DNA of 56,698 nucleotides. Source: Paraburkholderia sp. C35 (GTDB lineage Bacteria; Pseudomonadota; Gammaproteobacteria; Burkholderiales; Burkholderiaceae). Below, in pieces: positions 49,678 to 56,698 of this stretch. Numbering within the stretch: the stretch's first letter is position 1; every line of letters begins with the position of its first letter. A program made the translations under genes and the position numbers. Below the pieces are notes generated by a model. It was given only the letters and a program-made list of their open reading frames with translations. It was not told where the DNA came from and ran no database searches. Where the stretch lies: the NCBI RefSeq assembly GCF_003121405.1, contig NZ_QBUY01000053.1, positions 1 to 56,698 on the forward strand, in the 5' to 3' direction.

Positions 49678-50373
49678 CTATAGCGTGCCGCCTTTGACAA
49701 AGAATTCCTTGCGCCCGCGCATCGATTCGATGCGTTCGACGAGCAAAGCAAGGTCCGCGTCGGAATCGAGCGGATTCAGGTGTTCGGCGTTGACCGTGAG
49801 AACGGGCGCGCCGCTGTAGTGATAGAAGAAGTCGTTGTACGCGTCGCACAGCGAGCGCAGGTACGCGTCCGAAATCTGCAGTTCCATCGGCAGCGCGCGT
49901 TTCTGGATGCGCGAGAACAACACTTCAGGACTGGCCTGCAGATAGATGATCAGATCGGGCGACGGACCCGGCGCATCGAGCTTCGCGCCCAGCGCGCGAT
50001 ACAGCTGATACTCGTCGTCCTGCAACGTGAGACGCGCGAAGATGTCGTTCTTCTGCGTCATGAAATCGGTGATGAGTGGCGTATTCGCCGTGCGCAACGC
50101 GTTGATGTCCTGCACCTGCTGCGCGCGTTGCAGCGCGAAGCTCAGTTGCGCGGGCAACGCATAGCGCGCCGTATCGCGATAAAAGCGTTCGAGAAACGGA
50201 TTGTCCTGCGGGCGCTCGAACAGTTCGTGCATCGACCAGCGTTGCGCGAGACGCCGCGCGAGCGAGGTCTTGCCGACGCCGATCGGCCCTTCGATGGTCA
50301 GGTAACCATGCGGCGGGCGCAGATCGGGCGCCGTCACGGTGAGCGGCGGGGCGGTCATGGGCAGCGAACTCAT
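49678..50373 (-). CDS. Deoxynucleoside kinase (deoxyadenosine/deoxyguanosine kinase family)
   Basis: Phosphorylates deoxynucleosides in the salvage route, 231 aa from the ATG at 50373 (MSSLPMTAPPL). The P-loop YLTIEGPIGVGKTSLARRL lies at about residues 24-42; the DR/ER-type lid and catalytic regions are in LSFALQRAQQVQ and IIYLQASPEVLFSRIQKR. The start overlaps the folK stop as ATGA, so translation is coupled; MTAPPL at 50358 is an alternative start. The family includes dGK/dAK-type enzymes; the exact base specificity cannot be told. Confidence 0.9.
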   Translation of the reverse strand: MSSLPMTAPPLTVTAPDLRPPHGYLTIEGPIGVGKTSLARRLAQRWSMHELFERPQDNPFLERFYRDTARYALPAQLSFALQRAQQVQDINALRTANTPLITDFMTQKNDIFARLTLQDDEYQLYRALGAKLDAPGPSPDLIIYLQASPEVLFSRIQKRALPMELQISDAYLRSLCDAYNDFFYHYSGAPVLTVNAEHLNPLDSDADLALLVERIESMRGRKEFFVKGGTL

Positions 50374-50924
50374 GGGCAGCCGCCTTTGGGCGCGGCGTCC
50401 GCGCTTCCGATGTTGTCCACCGCGCCGGGCGCAAGGCACTGGCAGGGCGATTTCAACTTCTCGATACGCTGATCGGCGACGGCAGCCAGAAACGCATCGG
50501 CGCGGCCGCGTTGCGGAATGATCAGTTCGGGTTCGACTTCGACCAGCGGCACCAGCACGAACGCGCGCTCCGTCATGCGCGGATGCGGCACGATCAGATC
50601 GGGTTCGTCGATGGCGTGTTCGCCGTACAGCAGGATATCGAGATCGAGTGTGCGCGGCGCGTTACGAAAGGGACGCTCCCGGCCGAAGTGATGCTCGATC
50701 TTGTGGCACAGCGCGAGCAGATGGCGCACGGGCATCGTGGTATCGAGCTTGACGACGAGATTCAGATAATCGTCGCCGCCCGCGTCGATCGGGGCGGTGC
50801 GATACAGGCTCGACTTGGCGAGCACGGTGATGGTGTGCTGTTGTGCGAGGCACACCACCGCGTCTTTCAGGGTCTGGCGCGCGTCCCCGAGGTTCGCGCC
50901 GAGGCCGAGATAGGCAACCGTCAT
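50370..50924 (-). CDS. folK: 2-amino-4-hydroxy-6-hydroxymethyldihydropteridine pyrophosphokinase
   Basis: Folate-pathway kinase that transfers pyrophosphate from ATP to the pterin, 184 aa. N-terminal MTVAYLGLGANLGDARQTL and SSLYRTAPIDAG, then the active-site block RNAPRTLDLDILLYGEHAID and LIVPHPRMTERAFVLVPL are typical. It lies 48 bases downstream of pcnB and overlaps the kinase gene after it. The pcnB-folK pairing is common in proteobacteria. Confidence 0.96.
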   Translation of the reverse strand: MTVAYLGLGANLGDARQTLKDAVVCLAQQHTITVLAKSSLYRTAPIDAGGDDYLNLVVKLDTTMPVRHLLALCHKIEHHFGRERPFRNAPRTLDLDILLYGEHAIDEPDLIVPHPRMTERAFVLVPLVEVEPELIIPQRGRADAFLAAVADQRIEKLKSPCQCLAPGAVDNIGSADAAPKGGCP

Positions 50925-50972
50925 GGCATAACTTCCTGCAACTTGCGTTCGACGGCGCGGGCCGGAACTGCG

Positions 50973-52592
50973 TCAGTCTTCGTGCGGGCCGTCGTGGCTC
51001 GCATCGTCTGCTGCGCGGTCTCCTGAAGCCGTGCCGCCCTCCATTCCGTCGCCCTGTTTGCTGCGGTTCCGGCTATTGCTACGCCGCCGACGTTTTCTGG
51101 GCGCCCGGTCCTTCCCGCCTTGCGAAAGCAGTGCTTCACGCGCGGCGATGTCTCCTTCGATGAACTCCGTCCACCACGTACCGACGGCTTCATCCAGCTC
51201 GCCCGATTCGCAGCGCAACAGGAGGAAATCATACCCCGCTCTAAATCTTTGGTGTTCCAGCAGCTTCAGCGCGCTGCGGCCCGAGCGCTTTTCGAGGCGA
51301 TGCTGCAAGCCCCAGATTTCGCGCATATCCGACGAGAAGCGCTTATGGATGGCGAGCTTCTCGGTCTGCATGTCGAGCACGTCGTCCATCGCGCGATGCA
51401 GCGCGGGCACGGGATACTCGCCGTTGGCTTCGTATTGTTGCCAGCGTTGCTGCATGTCATGCCACAGCAACGTAGCGAACAGGAAGCCCGGCGACACCGG
51501 CTTGCCGGCGCGCACGCGAGTGTCCGTATTGTTCAGCGCGAGCGTGATGAACTTCTCGCCGTGCGGCTGTTCGAGCACGACGTCGAGCAGCGGCAGCAGG
51601 CCGTGATGCAGGCCTTCCTTGCGCAGACGCTGCAGGCACGCAAGCGCGTGGCCCGACAGCAGCAGCTTGAGCATTTCATCGAACAGACGCGCGGCGGGCA
51701 CGTTGTTGATGAGATCGGCCAGTTCCTTGATCGGCGCGCGCGTCGCTTCTTCGATTTCGAAATCGAGCTTCGCCGCGAAACGCACCACGCGCAGCATGCG
51801 CACCGGGTCTTCGCGGAAACGCGTCGCCGGGTCGCCGATCATGCGCAGCAGGCGCGCACGCATGTCGGCCATGCCGTTGTGATAATCGAGCACCGTCTGC
51901 GTGGCGGGGTCGTAGTACATCGCGTTGACGGTGAAGTCGCGGCGCGTCGCGTCTTCATGCTGCTCGCCCCAGACGTTGTCGCGCAGCACGCGGCCGCTGG
52001 CATCGACGGCGTGCGTGCGGCGATCCAGCTCGTCGCGCTTCAGACGGCGCGGCGGCGGCGCATCGGCGGGCGGTGCATCCACCAGCGCGCGGAACGTCGA
52101 TGTCTCGATGATTTCCTGGCCGAACTGCACGTGCACGATCTGGAAACGCCGCCCGATGATGCGCGCGCGGCGGAACAGCTTTTGCACCTGTTCGGGCGTG
52201 GCAGCGGTGGCGACGTCGAAGTCTTTCGGCGCGATGCCGAGCAGCAGATCGCGCACCGCGCCGCCGACGATAAACGCCCGGAAGCCCGCCTGCTGCAGAC
52301 CTTCCGTGACGCGAATCGCGTTACGCGAGATCAGCGACGGGTCGATGCCATGGATATCGGAGGAGACGATGACGGGCGCATCCGGCTCAGGCACGGCAGC
52401 GGCTGCGGCCGGTTTGCGCCGGGCGCCGCTCTTGGCTGCGCCTGTGCCGCTCTTCGACGTAGAACGCGTCGAACGGCTGGTATGCGGCGCGCGTTCGTCG
52501 CGCGCGGAGTCGTCTGATTCTGTGGCGGGCGCGGCCTCGTCAGCGGGCTCTGCGTCCTGTCCAAACAGCTTGCGAATGAGTTTCTTGATCAC
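50973..52592 (-). CDS. pcnB: Poly(A) polymerase I
   Basis: Adds 3' poly(A) tails that promote RNA decay; 539 aa. The nucleotidyltransferase domain has FIVGGAVRDLLLGIAPKDFDVATAATPEQV and RRDFTVNAMYYDPA; FREDPVRMLRVVRFAAKLDF marks the RNA-binding neck. The N-terminal 65 residues are an Ala/Ser/Arg-rich disordered segment (SRSTRSTSKSGTGAAK), and the C-terminus is basic (RKRRRRSNSRNRSKQ), as expected for PcnB rather than a CCA-adding enzyme. Its ATG overlaps the stop of the HAD phosphatase gene upstream (ATGA). Confidence 0.96.
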   Translation of the reverse strand: MIKKLIRKLFGQDAEPADEAAPATESDDSARDERAPHTSRSTRSTSKSGTGAAKSGARRKPAAAAAVPEPDAPVIVSSDIHGIDPSLISRNAIRVTEGLQQAGFRAFIVGGAVRDLLLGIAPKDFDVATAATPEQVQKLFRRARIIGRRFQIVHVQFGQEIIETSTFRALVDAPPADAPPPRRLKRDELDRRTHAVDASGRVLRDNVWGEQHEDATRRDFTVNAMYYDPATQTVLDYHNGMADMRARLLRMIGDPATRFREDPVRMLRVVRFAAKLDFEIEEATRAPIKELADLINNVPAARLFDEMLKLLLSGHALACLQRLRKEGLHHGLLPLLDVVLEQPHGEKFITLALNNTDTRVRAGKPVSPGFLFATLLWHDMQQRWQQYEANGEYPVPALHRAMDDVLDMQTEKLAIHKRFSSDMREIWGLQHRLEKRSGRSALKLLEHQRFRAGYDFLLLRCESGELDEAVGTWWTEFIEGDIAAREALLSQGGKDRAPRKRRRRSNSRNRSKQGDGMEGGTASGDRAADDASHDGPHED

Positions 52593-53275
52593 GTGGGTTG
52601 AAAGAGTTCGAGGATGCGCCAGCCTTTCTTCTGCGCGTGTGCGCGTAGCGTGTCGTCGGGGTTGGTCGCGATCGGGTCGGTGCCATTCTCGAGCAGCGGG
52701 ATGTCGTTATGCGAATCGCTGTAGAAATAGCTGCGCTCGAAGTCCGACCAGGTTTTGCCCAGCGACGCGAGCCATTCTTCCGTGCGCACGATCTTGCCTT
52801 CACGGTAGCTCGGCGTGCCTTTCGGGTAGCCGGTGTAGTCAGATGCCGGATGGCCATCCACGGTCTCTACTTCGCACGCGATCAGCTTCTCGACGCCGAA
52901 TACTTCAGCGATGGGCGCCGTGATGAACTCGTTGGTCGCGGTGACCATGCAGCACAGATCGCCGGCGTCGCGATGCCGGTTCACCAGTTCCATTGCAGCG
53001 GGAACGATGGCCGGCTTGATCACTTCGTGCATGTACTGGTCGTGCCATACCTTCAGTTGCGAGCGCGGATATTTCGCGAGCGGCGTCAGCATCGCGACCA
53101 GATACGCATGAATGTCGAGCTTGCCGGCCTTGTAGTCGGCAAAGAAGCGATCGTTTTCGCGCGCGAAGCTGTCGGCGTCGACAATGCCGAGCTTCACCAT
53201 GAAGCGGCCCCATTCGTGGTCGCTGTCGGTGGGGATGAGCGTGTGATCGAGGTCGAAGAGAGCGAGGTTAGCCAT
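52589..53275 (-). CDS. HAD-superfamily phosphatase, SerB-like subfamily IB
   Basis: 228-aa phosphatase with the nucleophile motif I LALFDLDHTLIPTDSDHEWG at residues 4-23, motif II in CMVTATNEF, and motif III/IV FERSYFYSDSHNDIPLLE. The pattern is that of the HAD IB group (TIGR01490-like), which includes phosphoserine and histidinol-phosphate phosphatases; the substrate is not clear from sequence. It lies between hda (overlap of 8 bases) and pcnB (overlap of 4), so the three are translated from one mRNA. Confidence 0.9.
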   Translation of the reverse strand: MANLALFDLDHTLIPTDSDHEWGRFMVKLGIVDADSFARENDRFFADYKAGKLDIHAYLVAMLTPLAKYPRSQLKVWHDQYMHEVIKPAIVPAAMELVNRHRDAGDLCCMVTATNEFITAPIAEVFGVEKLIACEVETVDGHPASDYTGYPKGTPSYREGKIVRTEEWLASLGKTWSDFERSYFYSDSHNDIPLLENGTDPIATNPDDTLRAHAQKKGWRILELFQPT

Positions 53276-54041
53276 GGGGGACTATTTTACTTGAAGCGGA
53301 TGACTGGGCTTGCAGAGCGGCGCGGCGTGGGCTGTCGGCGGCGCTGCCTGCGTTATCGGGCGACGCGAGCATGGTGCGCAGCAACGGCAGCGTGACGGCG
53401 CGCTTCTGTTCGAGCGAGAAGCGGTCGAGCGCGTCGAGCAGCGCCATCAGGCTCGGCATGTCGCGGCGGAAATGCGTGAGCAGATAGGCGGGCACGTCGT
53501 CGGCGAGATTGATGCCGCGCTCGCGAGCCGCACGTTTGAGCACGGCTGCCTTGCCTTCGTCGGCGAGCGGCGCGACGTGGAACACGAGGCCCCAGCCGAG
53601 GCGCGTGCGCAGATCTTCGCGCACGTTCAGGCCCATCGGCGCCGCGTTGCCCGTCGCGACAAGCGCGCTGGTCGGATGCGCGCGCACCTCGTTGAACAGG
53701 TTGAAGACGGCGATCTGCTGCGCGCCCGACAGGCGGTCGCAATCGTCGATTGCGTACAGCGCGACGGCCGGATCGAACGAAAACGCGGCGAGGCTGCTCT
53801 GCGGGCCGGCGTAGCGCGCATGGCCCGGCGGCGCTTCGTGCACGAGCGCTTCCAGCAGATGCGTGCGGCCGCTGCCCGTCTCGCCCCACACGTAGAACGA
53901 GCGGTCCGCGACCGGGCCGGCCGCGAGCGCCGCGTCCAGTTCGCGCAGGCGCGTGACCAGCTCGGCGTTGGTGCCGGCGAAGAAGTTGTCGAATGTCGAT
54001 GGCGGCGGGGTGCCGAGATCGAGCGTCAGTTGGCGCGACAC
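53268..54041 (-). CDS. hda: DnaA regulatory inactivator Hda
   Basis: With the beta clamp, stimulates ATP hydrolysis on DnaA to prevent over-initiation. 257 aa; GTG start at 54041. The clamp-binding motif is the N-terminal RQLTLDLG; the AAA+ domain follows with FYVWGETGSGRTHLLEAL (Walker A) and LYAIDDCDRLSG (Walker B), then LRTRLGWGLVFHV with the arginine finger region. The last 25 residues are a Ser/Ala-rich tail longer than in E. coli. It lies downstream of perM after 42 bases. Confidence 0.93.
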   Translation of the reverse strand: MSRQLTLDLGTPPPSTFDNFFAGTNAELVTRLRELDAALAAGPVADRSFYVWGETGSGRTHLLEALVHEAPPGHARYAGPQSSLAAFSFDPAVALYAIDDCDRLSGAQQIAVFNLFNEVRAHPTSALVATGNAAPMGLNVREDLRTRLGWGLVFHVAPLADEGKAAVLKRAARERGINLADDVPAYLLTHFRRDMPSLMALLDALDRFSLEQKRAVTLPLLRTMLASPDNAGSAADSPRRAALQAQSSASSKIVPHG

Positions 54042-54083
54042 GATAGATAAGCCGTTAAGACGAATAAGCGGATCGATAAGGCA

Positions 54084-55160
54084 TCAATTCTTGTAAAGCG
54101 AACTCGACAGATAACTCTGCCGCAGCTCACGGAACGCGACCGAGAGTATGGCGCTCACGGGCAGCGCGAGCAGCACGCCAAAAAAGCCGAACAGCTGGCC
54201 GAACGCGAGCAGCGCGAAGATCACGGCAAGCGGATGCAGGCCAATCCGTTCGCCGACCAGCCGCGGCGTCAGGATAAAGCTTTCGAGAATCTGTCCGACG
54301 CCGTAGATCAACGCGACGGCACCGAAACCGTACCAGTTGCCGAACTGTAGCAGTGCGGCGAGCAGCGCGAGGCCGAGGCCCGTGGCAAAACCGAGATACG
54401 GGATGAACACGGCCAGCCCCGTGAAGATGCCGACGGGCAGCGCGATTTCAAATCCGGCGATATACAGCGCGACGGCATAAAACACCGCGAGCACGCCCAT
54501 CACGAGCAATTGGCCGCGCAGGTATTGCGACAGCATGTGATCCATGTCGCGGGCGAGATGGATCGTCTTCGCGAAGAAGCGGCGCGGGATGAAGCCGCGC
54601 ACGCGCGCGAGCATCGCGTTCCAGTCGTACAGCAGATAGAACAGCACGAGCGGCACCATCACGACGTTGCCGACCACGGTGATCATCACGTTCGAACTGG
54701 TGCGAATCGACGTCCACGCGTAAAGCGCGACCGTCTGCGCGCTGCCTTCGAGCTGGCCCATCACCATGTCGCGGATACTGGCGAAATCGAGCGAGTCGCT
54801 CACGCCCAGCATGGCGAGTTTCGGTGTCAGCCAGCCGTGCAGGTGCGAGAAGAACACAGGCACCTGCTGCTTGAGCTGCGGCACTTCTTTCTGGATGACG
54901 CCCAGCACGAGCAGGACCAGCAACGTGACGATCGCCACGAAGAACAGGATCATCAGCGTCGCGGCGAGGCCGCGCGGCACGCGGCGACGCGTCATCCACG
55001 CGACGCCCGGCTGCAGGATATAGGCGAGGATCGCGCCGAGCAGGAACGGCGTGAGCACGGGGCTCAACAGCCAGAGCAGAATGCCCACGGCAAGCGCAAT
55101 GGCAAGCCAGATAAAGGCGCGGCGCTGGTACGGCGTGAGGATCGGACTGTTTTGCTGCAA
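54084..55160 (-). CDS. AI-2E family transporter, PerM-like
   Basis: Polytopic inner-membrane protein, 358 aa with about seven or eight helices. The family signature is in VLTPFLLGAILAYILQPGVAWM near the N-terminus and FVIPYLGFATGLGLALLAALLQF-like AVFIPYLGFATGLGLALL in the second half, then LVGERIGLHPLAVIFALLAFGQLFGF. The reading starts at a TTG (55160; MQQNSPILTPYQ) with AGGGA 8 bases upstream. Family members act as autoinducer exporters or Na+/H+ antiporters; this one is undetermined. Divergent from purM across a palindromic promoter. Confidence 0.9.
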   Translation of the reverse strand: MQQNSPILTPYQRRAFIWLAIALAVGILLWLLSPVLTPFLLGAILAYILQPGVAWMTRRRVPRGLAATLMILFFVAIVTLLVLLVLGVIQKEVPQLKQQVPVFFSHLHGWLTPKLAMLGVSDSLDFASIRDMVMGQLEGSAQTVALYAWTSIRTSSNVMITVVGNVVMVPLVLFYLLYDWNAMLARVRGFIPRRFFAKTIHLARDMDHMLSQYLRGQLLVMGVLAVFYAVALYIAGFEIALPVGIFTGLAVFIPYLGFATGLGLALLAALLQFGNWYGFGAVALIYGVGQILESFILTPRLVGERIGLHPLAVIFALLAFGQLFGFFGVLLALPVSAILSVAFRELRQSYLSSSLYKN

Positions 55161-55218
55161 AGCGGGTTTCCCTGGTGTCGTTCCGGCGTCTCAAATTCCA
55201 GCCGTGCGGCCGGCATCG

Positions 55219-55237
55219 GGTAAAATCGCATTTTACC
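55219..55237. promoter_or_regulatory. Symmetrical divergent promoter element between perM and purM
   Basis: GGTAAAAT-CGC-ATTTTACC places a TAAAAT -10-like hexamer in each direction only 3 bases apart. purM begins 20 bases to the right. Opposing polymerases would compete here; no PurR-type operator was recognised. Confidence 0.6.
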
Positions 55238-55257
55238 GACCTTCGAGCACTCCCCCC

Positions 55258-56325
55258 ATGAATCAACCGAAATCCGCCCCGAATTCCCCTGATTCGACCC
55301 AAGGTTTGTCGTATCGCGACGCGGGCGTGGACATCGACGCAGGCGACGCCCTGGTCGATGCGATCAAGCCCTTTGCCAAGAAGACGCTGCGCGAAGGCGT
55401 GCTGGGCGGCATCGGCGGTTTCGGTGCGCTGTTCGAAGTGCCCAAGCGCTACAAGGAGCCCGTGCTCGTGTCGGGCACGGACGGCGTGGGCACGAAGCTG
55501 CGACTGGCATTCCAGCTGAACCGTCACGACACGGTCGGCCAGGATCTGGTCGCGATGAGCGTCAACGACATTCTGGTGCAAGGCGCCGAGCCGCTGTTTT
55601 TCCTCGATTACTTCGCGTGCGGCAAGCTGGACGTCGGCACGGCGGCCACCGTCGTCAAGGGTATCGCGCAGGGTTGCGAACTGGCGGGTTGCGCGCTGAT
55701 CGGCGGCGAAACGGCGGAAATGCCGGGCATGTATCCGGACGGCGAGTACGATCTGGCGGGTTTTGCCGTTGGCGCGGTGGAAAAGAGCAAGATCATCGAC
55801 GGCAGCAAGATCGTGCCGGGCGATGTCGTGCTGGGTCTGGCGTCGAGCGGGATTCATTCGACCGGTTATTCGCTGGTGCGCAAGATCATCGAGCGCGCGC
55901 AGCCGGACCTGAATGCCGATTTCGACGGTCGCACGCTGGCCGAGGCGCTGATGGCGCCGACGCATATCTATGTGAAGCCGTTGCTGGCGCTGATGCAGCA
56001 GCTCGAAGTGAAGGGCATGGCGCACATCACCGGCGGCGGGCTGGTCGAGAATATTCCGCGCGTGTTGCGTGAAGGCCTGACGGCTGAGCTGGATCATCGC
56101 GCGTGGCCGCTGCCGCCGCTGTTTGCATGGCTGCAGAAGCATGGCGGTGTCGCTGATGCGGAAATGCATCGTGTGTTTAATTGCGGGATTGGTATGGCTG
56201 TGATCGTTTCTGCCGCTGATGCTGATGCTGCGATCGGGCTTTTGTCCGCCGCTGGCGAGCAGGTCTGGAAGATTGGTGTTGTTCGCGACAGCGCTGAAGG
56301 TGAAGCGCAGACTGTCGTGGTGTGA
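55258..56325 (+). CDS. purM: Phosphoribosylformylglycinamidine cyclo-ligase
   Basis: Fifth step of de novo purine synthesis: closes the imidazole ring to AIR using ATP. 355 aa from the ATG at 55258 (MNQPKSAPNSPDSTQG). Conserved: LSYRDAGVDIDAGDALVD, VLVSGTDGVGTKLRLAF, DLVAMSVNDILVQGAEPLFF, GCALIGGETAEMPGMY, and AHITGGGLVENIPRVL. The last 60 codons use more A/T in third position (for example runs of GCTGAT) than the rest of the gene, but the protein sequence is normal. A terminator follows. Confidence 0.97.
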   Translation: MNQPKSAPNSPDSTQGLSYRDAGVDIDAGDALVDAIKPFAKKTLREGVLGGIGGFGALFEVPKRYKEPVLVSGTDGVGTKLRLAFQLNRHDTVGQDLVAMSVNDILVQGAEPLFFLDYFACGKLDVGTAATVVKGIAQGCELAGCALIGGETAEMPGMYPDGEYDLAGFAVGAVEKSKIIDGSKIVPGDVVLGLASSGIHSTGYSLVRKIIERAQPDLNADFDGRTLAEALMAPTHIYVKPLLALMQQLEVKGMAHITGGGLVENIPRVLREGLTAELDHRAWPLPPLFAWLQKHGGVADAEMHRVFNCGIGMAVIVSAADADAAIGLLSAAGEQVWKIGVVRDSAEGEAQTVVV

Positions 56326-56369
56326 TTTTTTTTGCCCTTGGCGGGCGCTTGTCTGGTGTTTTGTTGTGG

Positions 56370-56404
56370 AAGCCGTCTGGTTTTTTTACTGGGCGGCTTT
56401 TTTG
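56370..56404 (+). terminator. Intrinsic terminator of purM
   Basis: AAGCCGTCT / GGGCGGCTT (9 bp with G-U pairs) around a 12-base loop is followed by a T run. It lies 44 bases past the purM stop and just before the repeat copy at the window end. Confidence 0.75.
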
Positions 56405-56411
56405 TTGTTGT

Positions 56412-56698
56412 GCTGGCGTCCGCGGTTTGCTTCTGGTTTGCTAGCGTCGCCCCTGTGCGGGGCGGCACCTACTTTTCTTTGCCGCGGCAAAGAAAAGTAG
56501 GCAAAAGAAAGCCGCTGAACACCGCCAGTTCTTGTAGTTGCCTGCGGGTCCCCCACCGGTCCTATCCTTCACACGGCATCACTCTTCTTGATGCCCGCTG
56601 CCAGCGCTCTTTAACGGCGCATCACCCTCTTCAAACACCCGCGTCTCAGCAGGTCTTACCAGTTCGGCCCAGGCCGCCCAGGTGGCAAACGGTGTGTC
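56412..56698 (+). repeat. Dispersed hairpin repeat, copy 4 (truncated by window end)
   Basis: Begins GCTGGCGTCCGC (56412), carries the perfect 34-bp palindrome at 56468-56501 and runs to the conserved 22-bp inner end at 56676-56697, where the window stops. Closely similar to copy 2 (23828-24116) over its full length and in the same orientation. Whether an inverted partner follows, as at 24207, cannot be seen. Confidence 0.83.

Noticed and set aside
1..56698. tRNA, rRNA, tmRNA genes, CRISPR arrays or IS transposases
   Set aside because: No cloverleaf or rRNA-like sequence, no regularly spaced direct repeats and no transposase motifs were seen on reading both strands; a covariance-model search would be needed to exclude small RNAs fully.

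Overview
The window is ordinary high-GC chromosome from a betaproteobacterium of the Burkholderiaceae, most likely Paraburkholderia or a close relative such as Caballeronia. This rests on recognisable family-level gene blocks (secF-secD-yajC-tgt-queA-recG-oxyR; nadK/hrcA-hemH-hslR-grpE-trx-dnaK-dnaJ-pabBC; purM/perM-hda-HAD-pcnB-folK-dgk-panB), on codon use, and on a dispersed hairpin repeat of a type I associate with these genomes. Species assignment is inference. No rRNA, tRNA, CRISPR array, prophage or transposase gene was seen.

Layout. 1-1.7 kb: a truncated repeat copy, then an MHS-type MFS transporter. 1.7-7.7 kb (minus strand): SecDF-YajC translocase accessory proteins and the queuosine enzymes Tgt and QueA. 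7.9-14.1 kb (plus): recG, then an oxidative-stress block of oxyR, a 46-codon ORF, a clade-3-like haem catalase, a 63-codon membrane-protein ORF and dps, closed by a strong terminator. 14.1-22.2 kb: ubiA, then (minus) proC, a PLP-homeostasis protein, glcF-glcE-glcD and a second FAD-linked oxidase. 22.4-24.5 kb: a PduO-type cobalamin adenosyltransferase, a HigBA-like toxin-antitoxin pair with a palindromic operator candidate, and a 665-bp inverted pair of the dispersed repeat. 24.5-32.8 kb (minus): aroG, tldD, a nitrilase-family amidase and the giant AsmA-like yhdP. 33-38.5 kb: glnE, recN, nadK. 38.8-48.5 kb (plus): hrcA, hemH, hslR and the chaperone genes grpE, dnaK and dnaJ, with two sigma-32-like promoters, followed by a fused pabBC. 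48.5-55.2 kb (minus): panB, deoxynucleoside kinase, folK, pcnB, HAD phosphatase, hda, perM. 55.2 kb to the end: purM and another truncated repeat copy.

How the parts work together: the main themes are protein export and folding (SecDF-YajC, GrpE-DnaK-DnaJ, Hsp15), peroxide defence (OxyR, catalase, Dps), glycolate/2-hydroxyacid oxidation (GlcDEF plus a paralogue), folate and pantothenate supply (PabBC, FolK, PanB), and genome maintenance (RecG, RecN, Hda).

The most notable points are: (i) loss of the grpE stop codon, so the frame runs through the overlapping thioredoxin gene; (ii) a perfect intrinsic-terminator hairpin inside the pabBC coding sequence; (iii) four copies of a roughly 300-bp repeat unit carrying a 34-bp palindrome, two of them head to head; (iv) two short ORFs with good ribosome-binding sites in the OxyR-catalase-Dps block and one signal-peptide-like 53-codon ORF overlapping the hslR 3' end; (v) a structured RNA region with a GNRA-capped hairpin between dnaK and dnaJ. 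I did not find a clearly new multi-gene system.
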